Assembly (NCBI GenBank): GCA_003024785.1
Contig: PUQB01000471.1
Coordinates: 363,872 to 427,871, forward strand
Length of the DNA: 64,000 nt
Direction of reading: 5' to 3'
Source of the DNA: Selaginella tamariscina
Taxonomy: Eukaryota; Streptophyta; Lycopodiopsida; Selaginellales; Selaginellaceae
Under the pieces are notes generated by a model. It was not told where the DNA came from and searched no databases. It was given only the letters and a program-made list of their open reading frames with translations. Position 1 is the stretch's first letter. The number at the start of each line of letters is the position of its first letter. This document shows positions 13,465 through 24,757 of this stretch, piece by piece. Made by a program: the position numbers and the translations under genes.

Positions 13465-13765
13465 TCAAGCCACGATCCAGGAACCAGGAAGAGAGCAGGA
13501 CTTTAAGAACAAGAAGGCTTGACTTAGAAGCAGGACGGAGAGCAAGACAGGAACTTAGGAACTCAGGAGCAAAACCAGGCTCAGGATAGGATCCAGGAGC
13601 AAGATAGGAACATGATAGGATCCAAGAGCCAGACAGGAAAGCGTAGGACAGGATCCAGGAACAAGACAGGAATAGAACAGGATTCGGGAATAAGACAGGA
13701 GCAGGACAGGATCTAGGAGCGAGACAGGAGATGACAAGAAGCAAGACAAGACAAGATTGATCGTA
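13465..13765. repeat. Purine-rich minisatellite (GACAGGA / GGATCCAGGA motifs)
   Basis: The plus strand is strongly purine-biased, with irregular repeats of AGGACAGGATC, CAAGACAGGA and CCAGGAGC. A minus-strand open frame through it (low-complexity Leu/Ser/Pro) is a by-product of the bias and is not called as a gene. Confidence 0.75.
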
Positions 13766-13924
13766 GTAAGACTGGTGTTGATAGTAACTGATTGTAAAAC
13801 AATTAGGTCGGAGCTTTTATGCTCACAACTCCAAGAGCTAATCTAGGCATGAGTGCTAAAAGTGGTTGCATGCATGTAAAAGTGGCTGCATGCATGCAAA
13901 GGCTAAGATGAGTCCACATGTCCC

Positions 13925-14007
13925 TTATCCTCTAGACATATCCTGTGGTATATCCTGTAAAAATATCTTGCAACCGTATCCTGTATCCGGAATCCATGTA
14001 GGAATAT
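13925..14007. repeat. TATCCTGT-type short repeat cluster at the family A insertion site
   Basis: Repeated TATCCTGTA/TATCCTGCAACC and CCGGAATCC motifs occur here and continue just after the right end of the retroelement (24,758-24,810). The LTR element therefore inserted into a small repeat cluster, and the two halves can be matched across it. Confidence 0.6.
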
Positions 14008-15738
14008 TGTCAGAGTTTTAACCCAAAGGGCCAACATGTGGCAACACGTGGCTGCCAGGTGGCCATTCGGCGTCATCACCCTGTGTGAGCAACGCTAAGT
14101 TTCCCAGAACAACCCCAACGACCCTTAGGAGTTAGACTCTAATGCCCAAGTGGACAGGAGACTTTAGGGTTTAGCCTAAGTCTCCCTAGAATGTCTACCC
14201 CCAAAACCCTTGAGGGATAACCCTAGTTGACTTAGGGTCTTGCCCTAGAAGACCTAGACAGGCTCATGCCCTAACCCCCATCAAGGAGACGTGTGTTCCA
14301 CACATACCCTCGTGATAGAGCTAAGGCATCGTCACTTACCCCTTGAGAAATCACCCTCATCCGGGGTACAACCCTTTAGGGCGACAAGGGGTACCCTGAA
14401 CCACAACTAACCCCTAAGGGTTTGAGTGGCCAAGTCATACCCTAGACCTAGGGCTAGTACTTAGTGAGGACATAAGTGTGCGCCGTAGGCGGACACGAGT
14501 GTTCTGCTAAGCAAACTCCCTAAGGTTAGGTTTGAGATAACCCTAAGGACATGACCTTGCGAGTGCCTCACGAAAGGGCTCCTACTAACACGCTTAGGTT
14601 GTTTAACCCTTAAATTTCAAGGAGAACACTCCCCTAGCCAAGTGTGCCAAAGCACACCTAGTTATGAGACCTAACCTCCCTTGAGCAGATGCCCAAGGCT
14701 TAGCACCCTAGTGCAAGCACAAGCATGTCTATTTGCTAAAATATCCAACCCCTTGGCGACAAGCCTATGACATAACCCCAAAGGGTGTGCCTCGGGCGTT
14801 GTACCATGTGACGTTTAGCCCAGTGTCACATCTCCATGTGACACTGCCTTTCCCGATGTGGCTATCATGCCATAGCCCTTAGATTCAAGAGTTGCACTAA
14901 GTGCCACAAACGTGGCTCCTAAATGCCAACTTTAGAATCCCTTAATGAACCCTCAGGAACCAGGTAACGAGTTGGCATCCCTTAATGAACCCTCAGGAAC
15001 CAGGTAACGTGAACCTGTCAAACAAGATCCCACGCCCACAGTTGGACAAGGACATAGATGTGCCTTGCTTGGCTGTGAGTGCTACACCTAGCTTGATGTG
15101 GAGGAGGAGGCTAGAGACAAGCCTTAACCTCTGCCTCTTGGAACATGCATTCCGACAAGACCTCCCAGGCATGGATTCGCCAACGTTAAGAGTAAGTTAT
15201 CCCGAAGGTGAGACATACCCCTAGCATCTGGAAGTTAGGGCGGCACAACAGAGGGTTGTGCTTTAACAACACAAGCTAGAGCTTGCACCGAGAGAAGAGT
15301 AACGAGCTCAATCATGAACCCAGAAACCCTTACTCCTATACTCTACCTTATTTATGTGACGGAGCCCCCCCCCCTCCTTTCCTGTATGTGTAAGTGGGTT
15401 GGCACTGAATTTTAGCCCCTCAGAGAAATTAACAATATAAGCCTATAACTCACCCTTTACTCCTACCCCTAAACCCTACCCAAGGGGGTGGGGTTTTAGG
15501 GCATGGGTTAGGGCAACCCTAGGGGTGTTCTTAACCCTACTTAACACGCCAAACTCATCTACAAAGACCAATCAGCCTATTCATGACGTCAAAATTGGGG
15601 GTGGGTTTCTAGAAAATAAGTTCTAGCTTCGCTTAGAGTTTTCTGTAAATACTTAATGACACCCAGCTGGACCATCATTAGATACCCAAGTGCACTAAGC
15701 AGGCCTGTTTCCTACTACATCTAGGGTCCATCAACATA
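14008..15738 (-). repeat. Family A 3' LTR, main part (continues at 19,121-19,187 after the nested insertion)
   Basis: Matches the LTR at 23,002-24,752. It is rich in CCCTA/TAGGG-type words, including CCCTAAACCCTACCC. The LTR is split at 15,738 by a DNA transposon and resumes at 19,121, ending ACTATGACA at 19,187. Confidence 0.9.
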
Positions 15739-16037
15739 CACCGGAAAATGTAAAATAAACAAAGCAAAAAAACTATGCTTAATTTTATAAATACTAGGGT
15801 AAAAAAAATTTGACTAACATACTAGGGGAAGTACTAAGGGTCGAAGAACAAGGGTTGGTTTTGGGTTTGTAACATGTATAAAATTATGTTATAATTAATT
15901 AAAATATAGTGAGCTAACCTAAACAGGGGATCCTAGAATATGCTTTAGGGTTCTTTATGTGAAGCGGTGGAGCGTGCTCCGCAGATCCGGCGGCATGGGT
16001 TTAGCTCTCCAAGATATGGCGCTGTGCAATATCAACG

Positions 16038-16357
16038 GTGGCCACTCAATCTGGTGAGTGGATTCATGGTTATACACTACCCCAAGAATATGCACCGATC
16101 ATCATCCCAGCGAATACTACACTCGTAATGAAGCTCTCTTGTTTAGCGGACAGTTTCCACACCATCTGGACAGCAGGACCAACAAATGAGAGGAGCATCA
16201 TCTCCATGGCCTTGGCCATCCATGACATGCCTGTGTACAGATTTCTATGCAATGCCAACAAGGATAAGCTGTGCAATGGGTGGTCTGAGGTCCATGGATA
16301 GGCCCCGGAGAAGACCCAATTTCGATCGTCCCAGTAGAACAGAGAGAATCAACAAGA
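16038..16357 (+). pseudogene. Unrecognised exon-like segment inside the CACTA-like element
   Basis: An open stretch of 87 codons (16,038-16,301) has ordinary protein-like composition (YTLPQEYAPIIIPANTTL, FHTIWTAG) unlike the AT-rich surroundings. A donor-like ATG|GTAAGA follows near 16,357. I do not recognise the family. It lies 230 bp upstream of the MECR exons in the same orientation and may be a third captured fragment or the 5' part of a chimeric transcript. Confidence 0.4.
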
Positions 16358-16592
16358 TGGTAAGATCAACCACATTTATCGATGTCCACAAGTAAGTGTG
16401 TATTGTAGATATACAAGTTACAGATTCAATTAATTATATGAAAATGTGGTGTAGATGTATATTATATAAACATAAACCACAGGGTCATCAACATATGTAT
16501 ATTGTGTATATAGATACACACACATAAATTCGTGTATGTATGTATATACATACATGTTTCTTTTATACAAATGGATGTTTATATAAAAAGAA

Positions 16593-17933
16593 GTGGAGCT
16601 TCCTGGTCGTCCTCTTGAGAAAGGGGAAGTATGCGTCAAGATGCTGGCAGCTCCTATCAACCCATCAGACATCAACAGAATAGAAGGTTGAACGTGTGTG
16701 TACCCGTAACATAGCCACTTCAGTATCATACAGTGTTCTCAATAGTGTATGTAAGTTATAATGTTGTACGCTGTACACTTTACTATGGTTTAGCATTTGA
16801 TTATAATCTATATGTATTGTATGTACATGTACATACATTTTATGTGTTAGAATTGGACTGGATTTTGAGAGAGAGAGATTTATTTGCGTTTATATATATT
16901 GATTGTAAGTTTATATATATATATATATAGATGTGGCAGACACATGTAGATATACATACATTATCAATGGTTTATTAATTTTACATGTTTTATATAAGTT
17001 TAATTTTTTTGTCTTTTTCTTGTTTTCAGGGTATATCCGATGCGATCTACACCTCCTGCAGTTGCCGGTGGTGAAGGTGTTGGACAGGTAGTTTCTGTTG
17101 GATCGGATGTTAAACATTTGTCAGTAGGAGATTGGGTCATTCCAACATATTCCGGAATCGGTTAGTATAATAAGTATATAATTTATATATAAATACTTTA
17201 TCTTAATCCAGTTAAATAAATACATAGATAACCGAAGTTACTGAACATTATAAAACTTAGCTTTTAAGTTACACACGTATCTGTGCAGGAACGTGGAGCA
17301 CACATGTGCTAAAAGAGGAGAGTGTATGGTGTAAAGTTCCTGATAATGTGCCCATGGAATACCTGGCTACCATCTCTGTCAAACCCTGCACCGCACTCAG
17401 AATGCTCGAAGATTTTGCTTCGTTAGAAGCTGGTAATTAATTAAATATTAACTTACTAAAACTTCTATTAATTGTTATTTTTGAAGTTTTACATTTAAAA
17501 ACTAATATATGTATTTATATTTGTGTGTGTGTGCGCGCGCGTTTGTTGCAGGGGATGTGGTTGTTCAGAACGGGTCTACGAGTATGGTTGGACAATGTGT
17601 CATACAAATTGCACACGCAAAAGGTCTCCAGACCATCAATATTGTGCGTGAGAGGTACATAACGTATATTTTGTGTACCGACGTACACATAGTCGTATAC
17701 ACGTACATATAGATAGCTGTAACCTATGTACGTGCGTACATAGTAGATACACACGTTTTGTAAGTGACAGTCATTACACGCTGATACATATGAATGCATA
17801 TTGTGTGGTTTCTTATATAATTCGTGATTTCAGGCCAGGAATTGAAGACACTAAGAAAAAGCTAATGGATTTAGGTGCAACGCAAGTCGTGCTTGACAGT
17901 CAATTTGATTCACCAAACTTCAAAAATATTGTG
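16593..17933 (+). pseudogene. MECR: Mitochondrial enoyl-thioester (trans-2-enoyl-CoA/ACP) reductase fragment, five exons
   Basis: MECR/ETR1 is an NADPH-dependent medium-chain reductase that catalyses the last step of mitochondrial type II fatty acid synthesis. Exons by splice signals: 16,593-16,686 (KMLAAPINPSDINRIEG), 17,030-17,160 ([17 protein letters not shown], then [12 protein letters not shown]), 17,289-17,432 (LATISVKPCTALRMLEDF), 17,552-17,654 ([19 protein letters not shown], the nucleotide-binding region) and 17,834-17,933 (KLMDLGATQVVLDSQ). Exons 2-5 join in frame through GT/AG introns; the first junction is one base out of frame. The targeting peptide and the C-terminal part of the family are absent, so it cannot make the full enzyme. 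It is carried by the CACTA-like element, and a macrodomain fragment follows in the same direction. The intact parent gene should lie elsewhere in the genome. Confidence 0.85.
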
Positions 17934-17982
17934 GTGAGTATTTCATATACGAACAGATGTAAGCACACACGTGTGTGTGTGA

Positions 17983-18405
17983 GTGTGTGGGGAGAAACCG
18001 ACCCCTCCCCCACCTCCGCCTCCGGAGCCACTCACTGGAGTGGTCAAGTACAAGCTGTCCGAGTCCAGCACTCTTGTTATCTGGAAAGGGGATATAGGGC
18101 TCTGGTTCATCGATGGACAAACAGATGCAGTCGTAAGTTTTTTTGTTCTTCACACACACACCCACACACACTGTATGTATGGACAGTTCAGACAATTATA
18201 ATTCCTTATAAGCAAATTATCATCTAAGTCTATATATGCATTTATACGTCTTGATACGTCTTATTTGATTGTTTATTTTGCTCATTGTTTGGATGATGTT
18301 TCACTCACAGGGCTGCTTTGAATCTGGCAACATCAGAAGGCATTAAGTACATTGCCTTCCCGGCATTGTCTTGCGAGCTTTATGGGTAAAGCTTGCAACT
18401 CTCTG

Positions 18406-18436
<31 letters not shown>

Positions 18437-18758
18437 TACAATGGCTTTCTTTTATCTAGTTATCACACACACACACAGAGGAGAAGAACACAAGACATGT
18501 AGCTTAAAAGAACAACAGTTTTCAGCCGAGTCCTATTATATATATTCCTATATAGCATACATACAAGTATTCTAGATGTGTATGCATTCATATATATCAG
18601 GATTGACAATATACGTATAGGCTTGTGCTTACTGCAATAATATTATAATAGCATATTTATCTATCTAGCTATACACACACACAGTATAACTGATGAATCT
18701 TGTTTACATTAGTTTCTTTTCTTGCAGAGGCCTCGTTGATGCAGAACCTCACGCATGA
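17983..18758 (+). pseudogene. Macrodomain (ADP-ribose-binding/deacetylase type) protein fragment
   Basis: Three pieces resemble plant macrodomain proteins. The first, about 17,983-18,132 (SSTLVIWKGDIGLWFIDG, then QTDAV), ends at a GTAAGT donor. The second is 18,311-18,385 (ALNLATSEGIKYIAFPALS). The third is 18,728-18,758 and ends in TGA. The second and third join in frame. Between the first and second, the family normally has the NAAN and GGGVDGAIHRAAG motifs that bind ADP-ribose; that segment is missing here and the direct junction is out of frame. The first piece starts with a proline run (PPPPPPPEP). This is therefore a partial copy that could not bind ligand normally. It sits directly after the MECR exons inside the same DNA transposon, so a chimeric transcript is possible. 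Confidence 0.75.
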
Positions 18759-19187
18759 AGAAACGCTTCCGAAAGGTGGACTGGTGTGTGTGAGAGAGAG
18801 AGGGGATTCACACAGAGATCACCATAATGTTTATTATTTTTAATTTAATTAATGAAAGTTAAAGAGTTTTTATTAAGTACAATTAAAATCAATAAATCAA
18901 TCTAAAATTAAATAAATAAATTATATAGAAAACAAATAGAAATTATTACTGTATAAACAAGGGTAAAAACAAAATAATAATACAATGTATATTAACTATA
19001 TTAAAAAATAAACCAATGTTTGACCCCTAGTAACTGCTTTTTACAAAAACAAAGGCTTGTTTTCTAGTGTTGTTTTTTACCTTAAAAATGCCAAAAACTA
19101 GGGGTTTACATTTTCCGGTGATAGTACAGTAGGTAACAACAGTTAACATCCAAAGTAAAGGGTCAAGTCATAGTAAAAACTATGACA

Positions 19188-19201
19188 CACTCCCCGCCTT
19201 T
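19188..19201 (-). other. Family A polypurine tract
   Basis: On the minus strand AAAGGCGGGGAGTG ends directly against the 3' LTR (TGTCATAG...). The position and purine content fit a plus-strand primer site and support the minus orientation. Confidence 0.7.
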
Positions 19202-22200
19202 GAAAATGTCAACGTCCTCATTGACGTCCAACTCCAAGACTAAATAATGTTAGAGAAAACTAACCAAAACTAACATATCACTCTATGCAGAGTTAGCCAA
19301 AAGTTCACATAATTTCATTACCCCCTTGCATTACGCGAAGCCAAGTACTTTAAAACCGTCGTTCACTGAGTCATAAACCCAGTTGCCGGAGGCACCACCT
19401 ATGACATGAAGTCACTTGGAGACTTTTTGCACGTTTGCAAAGTCTGTCACCCGACGCACACAACACTGGTTAATTTCTTTATTTAACTAGAATTTATATT
19501 GGAGGCCTTTAGTTAGTGTTGTTGTCGGCCCCTTAGTTAATAAGAAATAAAGACTTACTTTATTCCTTAATATTAAACGCTATTGACGACCTCTATCATC
19601 TAGCGCACAATAAGCATTTCTCAAATGCTTGACCAAACACCTTCACATTTCTTTGATTTTCCAATGGTCCCACATTTCCACATGTTACGGTATTATAACC
19701 TCACATTTCTGCATCCCTCAGTGTTTCTCATTACTCCTTTACATAAGGGTCTACTACTATACCTCCCTTGTTAATATATAGCTACGCCAGACTAAGTATG
19801 AGACTTTTATCGGAAACAAGCTCTTTTCCGATATAAGAGTACTATTCATAAAACCTTGTTCTTTATAAACATGTCAATCTGGCCAGAGGCGATCACAGAG
19901 GCGCATGGCTATACACATGTATACAACAAGATTATGCCAACCTACCAACTGCCATCCACTTGGTGTGTTATTAACATAAATTTATTCCCAATAGGAATCA
20001 AATTCAGTCAAATTTGCGACCAAGTGTGATAGCACTACCATTTGTCTTTCGCAACCAACTTTGTACTCTTTCATAACACCGACCAGTTCAGGGACCAGAT
20101 AAGCTAACATACTTTTCTTATAAACCAATGTGGAAACCAGGAAATTTAACCCATCTCTAGTGCCTCAATCGACAACCTTTAAATAACACGTCTCTTAATT
20201 GTCATCTCATTGTACTCATTCCCCAAAGAGCACATCATACTAGATGCCGTTCAATACTTCCTAACTCTTTATCTCACTAAGTTTAAAAATACCAAATTTT
20301 AAAACTTAATTTCCACGATAAGAGTCTCCCTAAACTTGTAATACTGCACGTCTTCATAACATTATATTGATCTCTAACTATTATGTAAATGTTTCTCAAC
20401 ACTATATCGAAGTACATCATTTTCATTAATTTGAGCAATTAGTGTTTTGACAAACATCTTTTTAAACTAATCCTTATTCCATAAACAGTTGTAATTTTGA
20501 TATTGATACTCTAGAATGGATAATGATCGTTTTAACGTTCAAATCCTAAGTTTATCAACTAGTTGTTATACTAGCGGATATAAACTTACAATTATATCAA
20601 TCCATCAAAATGCTACAACTATAATATAGACATGGTCTTAGTTTACATGAACCGAACTTGAGTTTTTGAGATGGACATATAATGTTATGACAATATTCCG
20701 AGGAACTTGTTCAGAGACTAAGAGCAATCATGAATTAGTGTCTGGTTTATCTAATTGATTTAGTAAGATATCAACCTCCACATAAATGTTATCATAACAC
20801 TAAAGTGTTATATCAACTTCATGTTTTAGTCATACCTTATAATTCAATAGATCTCCCCAAACATGAATAAAATATCTAGTTCAGTACATTGAACTAAGAT
20901 ACATTATTCATTCTAGACACCTAGCATCCAGAAAAGTATCACATTGCCCTCAAGCAATGTATTGAGAAATGCCTCATTTCTCAACAAACTTAAAAACATG
21001 TTTCAAGTTATAACACTAAGGTAGTGCCTTACCAAAGTGTCAAACTCAAGTGTGTTTGAGTCTTTTTATTATATGATTATGGCCACCTCATGTGATCATA
21101 ACCAAGTTTTGATATTGAACGCTCTAAACTCAATATTGAAGAGATATTATACCATATTTTGACAAGTCATTTATAACCAATCTTGAAAAGATTGTCACAA
21201 ATTCTGCTAAAGTATAGAATATAAATATCTCAACAGATGAGGTGATAGGAAACCTCATATTCTCGAACCGGATATTGGACGAACCTTGAACTACAATCAT
21301 CAAGAAGGGACACCATCTTCTTGAGCTAATCCCGCTACACAATATCATACTTACAAGAATATTGAACCAACTTAAGGAACACCATCAAACCTTGAGATAG
21401 AACTAACAACTAACCCAAGGAATACAATCAAATCTTGAGTTAAGAATAGTTCTATTTTTTCAATATTCTGAAAGATTAAAGATACATACTTTATTTGTTA
21501 TTTAAGTGCCCACATTTGCGACCATGATATAAAGTCAAGAAACCGTCTTTTGAATAATCGTATTCGACTCTAAAATGAAATTGATATTGAAAATCAAGAT
21601 CAACTTCTAATTCTCATCGAACACCGACTCTTTGAAGAGATACATGCACTTAAACCTCCAATGGAAATCCGACTATTACTAGCTCATTGGTAATTCTCAA
21701 CATAAGTTATCAAACTTAACAAGTTTTCTTACTTAGTCGATAAATAAAGTGAAGAATCCCAAATCATGCTCTTCTTAACCAAGGAATCACCTTTGTTCAA
21801 GAACTTATCCCCACATTTCAAACAACATTACAAATTTCAATATTAAAGAGTTAATAATGAAAATGTGCAAGTGTGCGCCAAACGCCTTCACTATGCAAGT
21901 CCTTCATTACTCAGTAAACTAAAATGTAAACATATGTTTCCAACATTTCTTTTTAAGATACATCACGCCATCCATCCAAAAGCTGCATTGATAGAAATGC
22001 AACATTAAATTCGTCTACTGCCAAAATCTATTATTCTATTTCTTTCTTATGATCTCACATAAGATAACTTCATAATCAAGTTAGTCGAGCTAGCTAACTT
22101 GAATACAAAGTGCGCGCTTACAACCAACTAAGGTTTCAAGTTGTACTTTGTTCAAATTAGGTGACTTGAACATAGTAAACTATTTTACTTAATGTTACTT

Positions 22201-22980
22201 GTAGCTAGTGTCATCAAAATATTGCAAACATCGGACAATACTTTGATTACATTGAATCTAAGAATCAACTGTTTAACATATTCATCATATGTTAATATTT
22301 GACATTTCGTTGTATTATAAGTTCATCACCATAGTCTACTTTTTGGAGTTACACTCTGGAAAACATGCACTATAATGAGAGCTTATTTTACACTTTATGT
22401 CAAAATGTAGTATTCCCTCTTATGTTTGAATATGCCCCTTTTTTCCGGAGTTAAAGACTCACATTTAAACATAAGTCTTTCCCCGTTTGAACACTACAGT
22501 TGGATCCGATATTGAATCTTGACATAAGCCAAACTCAAAGGACACTATCCGTTTCCAAATCATGTGTTATCCCAAATTCAAACACCTTAAAGAAAAAGAA
22601 AAATTTTCAATAATGGGTAAGCTTAGCATATCACATGATCCACTTCACAAGACTTAGTTTGTAAGCCAGAACAAACTAACACGCCACGTCTTGTGAAAAC
22701 ATATGGTAAAGTAACCTGGACAACCTTAAGGTCAAATAACCTAAAGAAAACGTAACCTGGCATGCAACTTGGAAGTTGTCTTCCAAGTGCTACCTTCGAC
22801 ATTGGAGTCCATAACCCACACCCACTTATTAAGTAGATGTTCTTTGAAGAGTTATAGATCTCAGGACAAACTCTCCACACAGAATTCAGACGTTAGCCGA
22901 AAGTGATATAGTACTTCAAAAATTTAGAACAAACTAAACCCTGAAACACACTACAACTTTAGGCAGTCCTGCTGATCGTA
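19202..22980 (-). other. Family A internal region, no coding capacity recognised
   Basis: About 3.8 kb of AT-rich sequence with only short open frames and none resembling gag, protease, reverse transcriptase or integrase. Its first 180 bp (next to the left LTR) and last 130 bp (next to the right LTR) resemble the matching borders of family B at 53,916-54,080 and 59,220-59,356. Confidence 0.75.
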
Positions 22981-22982
22981 GA

Positions 22983-22999
22983 GAATGGCTCTAATACCA
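22983..22999 (-). other. Family A primer-binding site (tRNA-iMet-like)
   Basis: On the minus strand the LTR end CTCTGACA is followed, after AT, by TGGTATTAGAGCCATTC. This is close to the TGGTATCAGAGCCAT complement of plant initiator methionine tRNA used by many plant retroelements. Confidence 0.75.
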
Positions 23000-23001
23000 A
23001 T

Positions 23002-24752
23002 TGTCAGAGTTTTAACCCAAAGGGCCAACACGTGGCTGCCAGGTGGCCATTCGGCGTCATCACCCTGTGTGAGCAACGCTAAGTTTCCCAGAACAACCCC
23101 AACAACCCTTAGGGTTAGACTCTAATGCCCAAGTGGACAGGAGACTTTAGGGTTTAGCCTAAGTCTCCCTAGAATGTCTACCCCCAAAACCCTTGAGGGA
23201 TAACCCTAGTTGACTTAGGGTCTTGCCCTAGAAGACCTAGACAGGCTCATGCCCTAACCCCCATCAAGGAGACGTGTGTTCCACACATACCCCTGTGATA
23301 GAGCTAAGGCATCGTTACTTACCCTTTGAGTCACCCTCATCCAGGAGTACAACCCCTTTAGGGCGACAAGGGGTACCCTGAACCACAACTAACCCTTAAG
23401 GGTTTGAGTGGCCAAGTCATACCCTAGACTTAGGGCTAGTACTTAGTGAGGACATAAGTGTGCACCGTAGGCGGACACGAGTGTTCTGCTAAGCAAACTC
23501 CCTAAGGCTAGGTTTGAGATAACCCTAAGCACATGACCTTGCGAGTGCCTCACGAAAGGGCTCCTGCTAACACGCTTAGGTTGTTTAACCCTTAAATTCC
23601 AAGGAGAACACTCCCCTAGCCAAGTGTGCCAAAGCACACCTAGTTATGAGACCTAACCTCCCTTGAGCGGATGCCCAAGGCTTAGCACCCTAGTGCAAGC
23701 ACAAACATGTTTGTTTGCTAAAGTATCCAACCCCTTGGCGACAAGCCTATGACATAACCCCAAAGGGCGTGCCTCGGGCATTGTACCATGTGACGTTTAG
23801 CCAGTGTCACATCTCCATGTGACACTGCCTTTCCCGATGTGGGCTATCATGCTATAGCCCTTAGATTCAAGAGTTGCACCAAGTGCCACAAACGTGGCTC
23901 CTAAATGCCAACTTTAGAATCCCTTAATGAACCCTCAGGAACCAGGTAACGTGAACCTGTCAAACAAGATCCCACGCCCATAGTTGGACAAGGACACAGA
24001 TGTGCCTTGTTTGGCTGTGAGTGCTACACTAGCTTGACGTGGAGGAGGAGGCTAGAGACAAGCCTTAACCTCTACCTCTTGGAACATGCATTCCGACAAG
24101 ACCTCCCAGGCATGGATTCACCAACGTTAAGGGTAAGCTACCTCGAAGGTGAGACATACCCTAGCATCTGGAAGTTAGGGCGGCACAACAGAGGGTTGTG
24201 CCTTAACGACACAAGCTAGAGCTTGCACCGAGAGAAGAGTAACAAGCTCAGTCATGAACCCAAAAACCCTTACTCCTATACTCTACCTTATTTATGTGAC
24301 GGAGCCCCCCCCTCTTTTCCTGTATGTGTAAGTGGGTTGGCACTGAATTTTAGCCCCTCAGATAAATTAACAATATGAGCCTATAACTCACCCTTTACTC
24401 CTACCCCTAAACCCTACCCAAGGGTGGGGTTTTAGGGCGTGGGTTAGGGCAACCTAGGGTTAGGTCAACCCTAGGGTGTTCTTAACCCTACTTAACATGC
24501 CGAACTCATTTACAAAGACCAATCAGCCTATTCAGGACGTCAAAATTGGGGGTGGGTTTCTAGAAGGTAAGTTCTAGCTTCGCTTAGAGTTTTCTGTAAA
24601 TACTTAATGACACCCGGCTGGACCATCATTAGATACCCAAGTGCACTAAGCGGGCCTGTTTCCTACTACATCTAGGGTCCATCAACATAGTACAGTAGGT
24701 AACAACAGTCAACATCCAAAGTAAAGGGTCGAGTCATAGTAAAATTATGACA
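23002..24752 (-). repeat. Family A 5' LTR, intact length 1,751 bp
   Basis: Starts TGTCAGAG and ends TATGACA in plus-strand reading, with the target duplication AATAT directly outside. It provides the uninterrupted version of the site where the sister LTR received the CACTA-like insertion. Confidence 0.9.
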
Positions 24753-24757
24753 AATAT

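Larger units (their letters stand above)
15739..19120. mobile_element. CACTA-like (CMC) non-autonomous DNA transposon carrying host gene exons ('Pack-CACTA')
   Basis: Perfect 16-bp terminal inverted repeats are visible: CACCGGAAAATGTAAA at 15,739-15,754 and its complement at 19,105-19,120. A 3-bp target duplication ATA flanks them (15,736-15,738 and 19,121-19,123). The empty site is visible at 24,68x in the sister LTR, where the same sequence carries one ATA. Subterminal ACTAGGG/CCCCTAGT motifs occur at both ends (about 15,793, 15,822, 19,026, 19,097). Termini beginning CAC with a 3-bp duplication fit CACTA/CMC elements; PIF/Harbinger also makes 3-bp duplications but prefers TWA. No transposase was seen. 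The interior holds exon blocks from at least two unrelated host genes with introns kept, so capture was at DNA level. Confidence 0.85.
14008..24752 (-). mobile_element. LTR retrotransposon, family A: structurally complete, apparently non-coding, with nested DNA transposon
   Basis: Both ends are TGTCA...TGACA LTRs of about 1.75 kb. The element is flanked by a 5-bp target duplication, AATAT, at 14,003-14,007 and 24,753-24,757. A tRNA-iMet-like primer site on the minus strand next to the right LTR and a polypurine tract next to the left LTR set the orientation. The internal 3.8 kb (19,188-23,001) shows no recognisable gag or pol, so this is a LARD-like non-autonomous element. LTR ends and both internal borders resemble the coding element at 53,179-60,296, which may have supplied its proteins. 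The two LTRs remain close in sequence by eye, so it is fairly young. The left LTR carries the insertion at 15,739-19,120. Confidence 0.9.

Noticed and set aside
13424-13749. Open frames of about 60-106 codons through the purine-rich minisatellite
   Set aside because: Explained by strand bias of the repeat; no domain or plausible start context.
15739-19120. PIF/Harbinger or hAT assignment for the gene-carrying element
   Set aside because: hAT makes 8-bp duplications, and PIF/Harbinger prefers TWA targets with GGG/GGC-type ends. The CAC start, subterminal repeats and 3-bp ATA duplication fit CACTA better, though only a transposase-bearing relative would settle it.
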